Below, one piece after another: positions 7,901 to 12,420 of a stretch of 12,420 nucleotides of DNA. The first letter of the stretch is position 1. Each line of letters opens with the position of its first letter. Origin of the DNA: Anaerolineales bacterium (GTDB lineage: Bacteria; Chloroflexota; Anaerolineae; Anaerolineales; UBA4823). Under the pieces are notes generated by a model. It did not search any database. It was given only the letters and a program-made list of their open reading frames with translations, and had not been told where the DNA came from. A program made the translations under genes and the position numbers. The stretch spans positions 1 to 12,420 of the forward strand of contig JALHTN010000030.1 in assembly GCA_022865865.1 (NCBI GenBank), in the 5' to 3' direction.

Positions 7901-9048
7901 AAGAGGGTGAAGAACTGCCAACATTTACCGATGCCCCTCTAAGCGGTGAAGAAGAAGATGCAGCCATGGCCTGGCTGGAAAGTCTGGCCGCCAAGCAAGG
8001 TGCTGCCGAAGAAGAGCTGATCACACCTGCTGAAGATCGCCTTGAGAAACCACCCGAATGGGTTCAAGAAGAGTCTGCCTCGGAGTTGAAAGCTTTCGAA
8101 GAAATCGAAATTGATGACCAGAAAGCTGCTTTGACAGCCGCGGTATTGGCTGGGGCAGCCACGGCTGCCTTGACTGGTGAAGATCAACCAACCGAAGAGG
8201 ATGAATCTCCAGAAATGCCAGAACCCGAACCAGACGACGAACTTTCTGAATGGATCCCAGAAATCGCCGCCGAAACGGAGACTGCCCAAGAGACTTTAGA
8301 ACCAGAAGATCACACTATAGCGGATGTTGAGCCAGAAATCGAACCATTGGAGATTGAAGAGGAACCAGATGTCATAGCAGAATTAGCTGCAGCCGCTGAG
8401 GTTGATCTGGACGAGGTTGAGGAAGAACAAACCTCAGAAGAGATCCCTGGGTGGCTCAGCGATTTGGCAGGGGATCAAGAGATTACTGCTGAACCACAAT
8501 CCACGGACTGGACGCCTGATATGCTTGCGGAAGACGTTGTTGAACCAGAAGCCCAACTAGAAACCTTCCTGGATGAAAAACTTGATTTAAATGCCGCTTC
8601 GCTTGTACAGCTCGAGAAGATCCCGGGAATTGGCTTCATCCACGCCCAGAACATTGTCAACTATCGTGCAGCCTCAGGCCCTTATTCGGACCTCGAGCAG
8701 CTTGAAGAGGTGGATGGGCTAACAGCGGATATCATCGCCGACCTCAATAATTATTTGATCGTCGAAGTTGTAGCAGAGGTTGCTTCAACCGAGTCTGAAT
8801 TTCCAGAATTGCAGGCGGCTTGGGACAGCATCATTAAGGGCAATATTGATCAAGCTGTAAACCAGTACGCTGATTTGATAAATCGTGATCAGCATTTGGA
8901 TGAAGTTATCCGCGATCTTCAGGCAGCTCTGGGTAAATATCCCATGGATTCTTCCCTTTACCAATCCTTGGGAGATGCATATATGCATGCAAATATGCTC
9001 CAGGAAGCGCTGGATGCTTATAATCGGGCAGAGGATCTATTCAAATAA
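4978..9048 (+). CDS. Giant acidic scaffold-like protein: TPR, repeated P-x-W-L motifs, helix-hairpin-helix, TPR
   Basis: This 1356-residue protein has no function I can name. Residues 1-235 are tetratricopeptide repeats (helix pairs such as QVEEAFAHCRYILELYP). Residues 250-1195 are extremely acidic, low in Lys and probably disordered. They are punctuated by about 15 Trp-centred motifs of the type Ile/Leu-Pro-Asp-Trp-Leu/Met, at W271, 293, 340, 398, 447, 462, 604, 688, 718, 759, 999, 1028, 1092, 1159 and 1178. Ala/Gly-rich hydrophobic segments lie at 355-368, 545-563, 899-913 and 1049-1067. Residues 1202-1265 form a ComEA-type helix-hairpin-helix (LNAASLVQLEKIPGIG, PGIG at 1216-1219). Residues 1276-1356 are further TPR-like helices. 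There is no signal peptide, so it is probably cytoplasmic. AAGGGGTGA before the ATG is a good ribosome binding site. It lies 36 nt after hppA and 13 nt before ndk, probably in one operon. A role as a multivalent protein scaffold is inference only. Confidence 0.85.
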   Translation: MARISLRAYNRDIEVMIDKGQVEEAFAHCRYILELYPKHIDTYRLMGKDLLEAQRFSDASDVFHRVLSSVPDDFIAHLGMSIIREDESNLDAAIWHMERSFEVQPSNAAVQVELRRLYGLRDGVTPQKIQLTRGALARMSAKSNLYTQAIAELRTALSNDPQRPDLQVVLADMYMHTGARMEAIETCNSLISKLPYCLVANRILAELLPETERSNQAQEFRSRLGELNPYYLQLSPVAPTLEQVPDGAVTIERFKYSDEQPVESKQAQPAWAASLGVDLDEDETMPDEPAPDWLQEISSEEDVQPSSDLEADAALFDQVEPQESDVLPTEPEESGQIPDWMSSEDEDSSMDHPGFAAGAAVLAAGALLSEQEEGETDSEIEPAVDPAHADDGEPIPDWMAESDRAEGEQITEIAAEQDDISPTSEEVVSAEIESDLPAEEADQLPDWMSAGEQQVEGDTPDWLRDAMDETSQEEELIPDAEKLTAAAAILSDEASISPISAEEKAVDGDFSTELDLEAEAVETSETLHEEIEHELPTAEGAVSTGAELTGAALAGAALGAVLGDEDAQQSDLDDEADIPAEDSLVPEPSEDDVYLESDQEIPDWLQDLGEDLPADADPIKPSAVFDDQPAEEELTPIPIIDTGIEDSETDDQVEPHPEVPGETVELIPAAELDEELIESEFPESIPDWLSEVSPEEMPEQLVDSDEYQDIVKAEIPVWLRKMEELHKADLEAAGEIESLDELELDTDFTDLSGEDVPSWLMSAMETELPEEVPELTEVKDISEIIHEPGEPADAEAPTFEEPYPQEMEAEVLDALKPLAEEIETEQIQEEIVPSGVEVEGLAEVDESLDGEIQELFEAAELIPELESEAQAEIEEFPEEILPDEEEPDISPEEDDGISIPGLVAAGAVAAHVLEDDDTQPVAITEELDTTEIEAVEFEVLGLEEEVLELSESVEEVVPDLDEELEEDLSLAGEIQEGEELPTFTDAPLSGEEEDAAMAWLESLAAKQGAAEEELITPAEDRLEKPPEWVQEESASELKAFEEIEIDDQKAALTAAVLAGAATAALTGEDQPTEEDESPEMPEPEPDDELSEWIPEIAAETETAQETLEPEDHTIADVEPEIEPLEIEEEPDVIAELAAAAEVDLDEVEEEQTSEEIPGWLSDLAGDQEITAEPQSTDWTPDMLAEDVVEPEAQLETFLDEKLDLNAASLVQLEKIPGIGFIHAQNIVNYRAASGPYSDLEQLEEVDGLTADIIADLNNYLIVEVVAEVASTESEFPELQAAWDSIIKGNIDQAVNQYADLINRDQHLDEVIRDLQAALGKYPMDSSLYQSLGDAYMHANMLQEALDAYNRAEDLFK

Positions 9049-9061
9049 CCCTGGAGGAAAC

Positions 9062-9511
9062 TTGGAACGCACACTCGTCTTAATCAAACCCGATGGGGTT
9101 CAACGAGGCCTGATAGGGGAAATAATCACCCGGCTTGAACGCAGAGGTTTACGACTTGTTGGCGCAAAATTTTTACAGGTCAGCATGGAGTTGGCAGAAA
9201 CACATTACGCCATTCACAAGGGAAAACCTTTTTATGACGGCTTGATCGCCTATATAACGTCTGCGCCGGTCATGGCAATGGTATGGGAAGGGCCAAATGC
9301 TATCACAGCTGTGCGCCAGACCATGGGCGCCACTCGCCCTACCGAGGCAGCACCGGGTTCAGTTCGTCATGACTTTGGCCTGGAGGTCGGCCGAAATCTC
9401 ACCCATGCATCAGATTCGGCTGAAAACGGCCAAACAGAGGTAGCCCTCTGGTTTTCAGACCAGGAGCTGGTTTCCTGGAGTCGTGCTGTTGACCCCTGGA
9501 TTTTTGAATAA
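9062..9511 (+). CDS. ndk: Nucleoside diphosphate kinase
   Basis: This 149-residue cytoplasmic enzyme transfers the gamma phosphate of ATP to nucleoside diphosphates through a phosphohistidine, keeping NTP and dNTP pools balanced. It begins with the family opening ERTLVLIKPDGVQRGLIGEI and contains KPFYDGLIAYITSAPVMAMV and RQTMGATRPTEAAPGSVRHD. The active-site motif reads NLTHASDS with catalytic His at 115; Ala replaces the more usual Gly after the His. Length is normal for the family. The TTG start at 9062 is chosen because GGAGG at 9053-9057 lies just upstream and the family N-terminus starts there. The frame is open further upstream, but that part overlaps the previous gene and does not resemble Ndk. 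It is the last gene before a strong terminator, 13 nt after the acidic TPR gene, so it is probably the third gene of the hppA unit. Confidence 0.96.
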   Translation: MERTLVLIKPDGVQRGLIGEIITRLERRGLRLVGAKFLQVSMELAETHYAIHKGKPFYDGLIAYITSAPVMAMVWEGPNAITAVRQTMGATRPTEAAPGSVRHDFGLEVGRNLTHASDSAENGQTEVALWFSDQELVSWSRAVDPWIFE

Positions 9512-9533
9512 ACAGGATAACTAAAACGCAACC

Positions 9534-9570
9534 TGCCTTCTCCAAAGATTAGGAGAAGGCATTTGTATTT
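9534..9570 (+). terminator. Intrinsic terminator after ndk
   Basis: Perfect 10-bp stem: TGCCTTCTCC (9534-9543) with GGAGAAGGCA (9552-9561), 8-nt loop, followed by TTTGTATTT (9562-9570). It lies 22 nt after the ndk stop and marks the end of the hppA-TPR-ndk unit. Confidence 0.88.
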
Positions 9571-9631
9571 AAGCATTTGCGGATTGATTTTTTCACGAAT
9601 CAAACTGCTCACCTCTGATCGTCACCGTAAT

Positions 9632-9658
9632 TTGATTTATCCGAATGTGGGTTATAAT
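9632..9658 (+). promoter_or_regulatory. Promoter of the radical SAM gene pair
   Basis: A perfect TATAAT lies at 9653-9658. TTGATT at 9632-9637 is a possible -35, but the spacing is only 15 bp, shorter than ideal. Initiation is expected near 9665, about 35 nt before the start codon. Upstream, TTGATT (9584-9589) and AATCAA (9598-9603) form an inverted repeat of the same hexamer, which might be a regulatory site. Confidence 0.55.
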
Positions 9659-9699
9659 CACCGGATTAGTTCAAAATATCAAACCCCGTGAGGATTTTA

Positions 9700-11631
9700 A
9701 TGGTAGCCACACCCTCTTCGATTGAAACCAGACTCGAGCGCATCCTGCCCACCGTACGCAAACCCGGTCGTTATACCGGTGGTGAATTGAATCAGGTGGT
9801 AAAAGATTGGGAATCGATCAAAACTCGAGTTGCCCTGGTTTTCCCGGATATTTATGATTTGGGCATGTCCAATCTGGGATTAGCCATTCTTTACGAGATC
9901 ATAAACCAGCGTTCAGATGCCTTGGCAGAACGGGTATTCTCCCCCTGGACAGATATGGAAGCTGCACTCCGCCAGGAAAACATCCCCATCTATTCGTTAG
10001 AGACCAAACACCCGCTCAATGAATTCGACATTCTTGGCATATCGCTGCCTTATGAAACGCTTTACACTAACACCTTAAATCTCCTGGATCTGGCTGGTAT
10101 TCCAATTTTCACATCGCAGCGTGATCGCACGCATCCTTTAATCATCGCTGGAGGTCATGCCACCTATAATCCAGAGCCAATGCATGCTTTCATTGATGCC
10201 TTCGTAATTGGTGAAGGGGAAGAGGTGATCTCCGAAATAGTGGACGCCTACCAGCAGTGGAAAGCAGATGGCACAGCCCGTGCAGACCTGCTCAAATCCC
10301 TCGCCACCCTGGATGGCATTTATGTGCCTTCTCTGTACGAGACTGAATACAATCCAGATGGCACGCTGGCCGGTATACACAGCCTGGAAAGCACAGCACC
10401 CCTGCCAGTGGTAAAGCGCATCGTTCCCGAACTTCCTCCATCACCAACGCGTTTGGTGGTGCCTTTTATTGATACTGTCCACAACCGCATCCCGATCGAG
10501 ATCATGCGCGGCTGCACGCGTGGCTGCCGCTTTTGCCATGCGGGAATGGTCACCCGCCCAGTCCGCGAACGGTCAGTGGAAGAGATCGTCAACGCCATCG
10601 AAGAAGGCGTTGCAAACACCGGATTCGAAGAAATCGGCCTGCTCTCTCTGTCATCATCTGACTACACGCATATTCTCGAATTAGTCAACGAAGTTAACCA
10701 ACGCTTCAGCGGTCGCCACCTCTCAATCTCACTGCCCTCACTGCGCATCGAGACTGTATCTGTTGAATTGATGGATGCCATCATGGACGAACGCCGCAGT
10801 GGCTTCACTCTAGCGCCCGAAGCGGCCACAGAAAAGATGCGTAAAATCATCAACAAACCAGTCAGCACGCAGCAGGTTCTCGATACTGCTCGCGAAGTTT
10901 ACTCCCGCGGTTGGCCCACCCTCAAACTTTACTTCATGATCGGGCATCCCTCTGAAACCCTGGAGGATGTGCAGGCTATTGTCGATCTGTGCAAAGCAGT
11001 GCTCAAAGAAGGCCGCAAGGTGATCGGAAACCGGGCGGTACTGCATGCCGGTGTGAGCACATTCGTCCCCAAACCCCATACCCCATTTCAATGGGTCCCA
11101 TGTGATACTCAAGAGAGCATCACTGCCAAGCAAAACCTGCTCAAACAGCAGCTGCGCGGTAGAGGTCTCAAGCTGACCTGGACGCAGCCCGAGGAAACCA
11201 TGGTCGAAGCCTGGTTGTCGCGCGGCGATCGACGCATGGCTGAAGTGATTTACCAGGCCTGGCAGCGCGGTGCCAAATTCGATGCCTGGAAGGAACATTT
11301 GAACTATCAAATCTGGATGGATGCATTCTCCGTCGTGGGTATCGATCCTGGTTTCTACACTCACCGTGAGCGTGAAGTGACCGAAATACTCCCCTGGGAC
11401 CATATCAGCACTACTGTGCGGAAGAGTTTCATGGTCCAGGACCTCAGCCGCAGCCAGTCAGAGGAAACTCTGGAGGACTGCCGGGATAGCTGCTATGCCT
11501 GCGGTGTCCTTCCCACTTTTGCCGATCTGCGGCGTGAAAATCCAGGCGAAGCCTGGGGCTGCCCAGAAGTCTCCCCAAGGGGAAAGAAAAGTGATCTGCT
11601 ACAGGTCGCAGTTTCGGTTCTGAAAGAATAA
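9700..11631 (+). CDS. TIGR03960-family B12-binding-like radical SAM protein
   Basis: A 643-residue protein. The N-terminal 200 residues resemble the cobalamin-binding-like fold of this family (FPDIYDLGMSNLGLAILYEI, then GGHATYNPEP with H153 and IGEGEE); no DxHxxG base-off motif is evident. The radical SAM core follows, with the 4Fe-4S cysteines in CTRGCRFC at C272, C276 and C279. Downstream are family segments such as FTLAPEAATEKMRKIINKP and KLYFMIGHPSETLED. A second Cys cluster near the C-terminus, C594, C598 and C601 plus C621, could bind another metal centre. The family's reaction is not established to my knowledge. The ATG at 9700 is preferred because GTGAGG (9688-9693) forms its ribosome binding site; a GTG at 9688 in the same frame would add four residues. 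The partner gene follows after 12 nt. In many bacteria the two are one fused protein. Confidence 0.9.
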   Translation: MVATPSSIETRLERILPTVRKPGRYTGGELNQVVKDWESIKTRVALVFPDIYDLGMSNLGLAILYEIINQRSDALAERVFSPWTDMEAALRQENIPIYSLETKHPLNEFDILGISLPYETLYTNTLNLLDLAGIPIFTSQRDRTHPLIIAGGHATYNPEPMHAFIDAFVIGEGEEVISEIVDAYQQWKADGTARADLLKSLATLDGIYVPSLYETEYNPDGTLAGIHSLESTAPLPVVKRIVPELPPSPTRLVVPFIDTVHNRIPIEIMRGCTRGCRFCHAGMVTRPVRERSVEEIVNAIEEGVANTGFEEIGLLSLSSSDYTHILELVNEVNQRFSGRHLSISLPSLRIETVSVELMDAIMDERRSGFTLAPEAATEKMRKIINKPVSTQQVLDTAREVYSRGWPTLKLYFMIGHPSETLEDVQAIVDLCKAVLKEGRKVIGNRAVLHAGVSTFVPKPHTPFQWVPCDTQESITAKQNLLKQQLRGRGLKLTWTQPEETMVEAWLSRGDRRMAEVIYQAWQRGAKFDAWKEHLNYQIWMDAFSVVGIDPGFYTHREREVTEILPWDHISTTVRKSFMVQDLSRSQSEETLEDCRDSCYACGVLPTFADLRRENPGEAWGCPEVSPRGKKSDLLQVAVSVLKE

Positions 11632-11643
11632 AGAAAAGATTTG

Positions 11644-12294
11644 ATGGGATCAAACGGCATCAACAGTAAGACTATGCGCATCAGGGTAAAGTTTGCTAAA
11701 ACCGAGCCCATGCGCTTCACTTCGCACCTCGACCTGTACAGGGCCTGGGAGCGACTGCTGCGCCGAGCAAATGTGCAGCTTGTCTTCAGCCAGGGCTACA
11801 ACCCGCGCCCAAAACTGCAGCTTGCCGCTCCACTTCCCTTGGGAATCACCAGCTGTTCTGAGATTATTGATTTTTGGTTATCAGAAGGTCCAGATGATCT
11901 TGAAATTCTTACATCCGAACTTATCCAGGTGCAGCCACCTGGGATTGATATTATGACGGTAAAATCCGTCGATCCATCTGCCCCACCTCTCCAGAAAAAG
12001 GTTACAGCCGCGCAGTACGAGGTTACTTTGCTCGAGCAATCCTTCGAACTTGATCAAAGGATCAAATCATTATTAAATTCTGAAGCGATTATTCGTCAAC
12101 GGCGTGGAAAATCCTATGATTTGAGGCCATTAATTCAGGAATTGAGCATTGACAGCGATGATCCCAACCTCATTCAAATGCTTTTAATCGCACAGGAAGG
12201 CAGCACCGGTAGACCCGAAGAGGTCCTGCTGGCGTTGGATATTCAGCCTGAAAACACCCGCATCGAACGCACGAAGATAATCTACCAATTTTGA
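11644..12294 (+). CDS. TIGR03936 / DUF2344 protein, radical SAM-associated
   Basis: A 216-residue protein whose N-terminus, RIRVKFAKTEPMRFTSHLDL, and following segment SQGYNPRPKLQLAAPLPLG are characteristic of the DUF2344 family. This domain is commonly fused to, or encoded beside, TIGR03960 radical SAM proteins, and its biochemical role is not known to me. It presumably works with the preceding radical SAM protein, from whose stop it is separated by 12 nt. Start choice is uncertain. The ATG at 11644 follows a purine-rich AAGAAAAG. The ATG at 11674 matches the usual family start more closely but lacks a clear ribosome binding site. A TTG at 11641 is also possible. No Cys cluster is seen, so it probably carries no iron-sulphur centre of its own. 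Confidence 0.85.
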   Translation: MGSNGINSKTMRIRVKFAKTEPMRFTSHLDLYRAWERLLRRANVQLVFSQGYNPRPKLQLAAPLPLGITSCSEIIDFWLSEGPDDLEILTSELIQVQPPGIDIMTVKSVDPSAPPLQKKVTAAQYEVTLLEQSFELDQRIKSLLNSEAIIRQRRGKSYDLRPLIQELSIDSDDPNLIQMLLIAQEGSTGRPEEVLLALDIQPENTRIERTKIIYQF

Positions 12295-12323
12295 TTAATA
12301 CACCAATCCCAACCTACCGGCCG

Positions 12324-12332
12324 TGGTAAAAT
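12324..12332 (+). promoter_or_regulatory. Probable extended -10 promoter of the tRNA gene
   Basis: TGG followed by TAAAAT (12327-12332) gives an extended -10 element (TGn plus five of six -10 matches). Transcription would begin about 7 nt before the tRNA. No convincing -35 hexamer is seen, which the extended -10 may compensate. Confidence 0.45.
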
Positions 12333-12345
12333 TTTCTGTAAGATA

Positions 12346-12417
12346 GCCCCCATAGCTCAGTGGATAGAGCGCTGCCCTCCGGAGGCAGAAGCCTGCGTTC
12401 GAATCGCAGTGGGGGTA
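12346..12417 (+). tRNA. tRNA-Arg (anticodon CCG)
   Basis: A complete cloverleaf can be drawn. The acceptor stem pairs GCCCCCA (12346-12352) with TGGGGGT (12410-12416), and the D stem is GCTC/GAGC. The anticodon stem CTGCC/GGCAG encloses loop CTCCGGA, with anticodon CCG at 12379-12381. The variable loop has four bases, and the T stem CTGCG/CGCAG holds loop TTCGAAT. The discriminator is A12417. The first acceptor pair is a G:U wobble. The D loop has the A after GG (A20) and the anticodon has C35, the usual arginine identity bases. The 3' CCA is not encoded (ACAA follows), so it must be added enzymatically. It reads CGG codons. Confidence 0.96.
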
Positions 12418-12420
12418 CAA

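Noticed and set aside
5928..8024. Long minus-strand open frames, rich in Ser, opposite the acidic gene (for example 5928-6512 and 7533-8024)
   Set aside because: They are the complement of GAA/GAT-rich acidic codons, which read as TTC/ATC/TCT on the other strand and rarely give stops. They have no ribosome binding sites and no family resemblance.
5788..8511. Tandem DNA repeat or CRISPR-like array inside the acidic gene
   Set aside because: The repetition is at the protein motif level. Nucleotide sequence and spacing vary, and the frame is continuous through it.
9584..9603. Second terminator formed by TTGATT / AATCAA after ndk
   Set aside because: The stem is short and AT-rich and no T-run follows; the strong terminator at 9534-9570 already explains termination.

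Overview
The window looks like a chromosomal segment from a member of the Chloroflexota, most likely an Anaerolineae-type lineage. This placement is an inference: it rests on the short primary sigma factor, a membrane pyrophosphatase of the K+-independent class, a very acidic TPR protein with repeated Pro-x-Trp-Leu motifs, and a TIGR03960-type radical SAM gene followed by a separate DUF2344/TIGR03936 gene. Nothing in the window looks like phage, insertion sequence, CRISPR or obvious recent transfer.

Layout. Positions 1-800 hold the 3' part of a multi-pass membrane glycosyltransferase-like gene (+), which runs 48 bp into the end of the convergent primary sigma factor gene rpoD/sigA (753-1970, -). 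The best intrinsic terminator for rpoD lies inside the coding sequence of the membrane protein. The 598-bp space between rpoD and the divergent hppA is not empty. It holds a strong hppA promoter (2333-2361) and a 21-bp near-palindrome abutting its -35. It also holds a second, leftward promoter (2259-2288) followed about 85 nt later by a good leftward terminator (2168-2203). The last two suggest either a small RNA or an attenuated rpoD leader. The roughly 200-nt hppA leader contains a two-part stem-loop.

From 2569 to 9511 three genes run rightward with short gaps (36 and 13 nt) and end at a clear terminator (9534-9570). They are hppA (proton-pumping pyrophosphatase), a 1356-residue acidic scaffold-like protein (TPR, a long acidic region with about 15 Trp-Leu motifs and Ala-rich segments, a ComEA-type helix-hairpin-helix, then TPR), and ndk (nucleoside diphosphate kinase, TTG start). 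They probably form one transcription unit. HppA consumes pyrophosphate released by nucleotide polymerisation and Ndk supplies NTPs, so the ends of the unit share nucleotide/PPi metabolism; the role of the middle protein is unknown.

After the terminator a new promoter (9632-9658) drives a B12-binding-like radical SAM protein (9700-11631) and its partner DUF2344 protein (11644-12294). In many bacteria these two are a single fused polypeptide. The window closes with a complete tRNA-Arg(CCG) gene (12346-12417), with its own probable extended -10 promoter.
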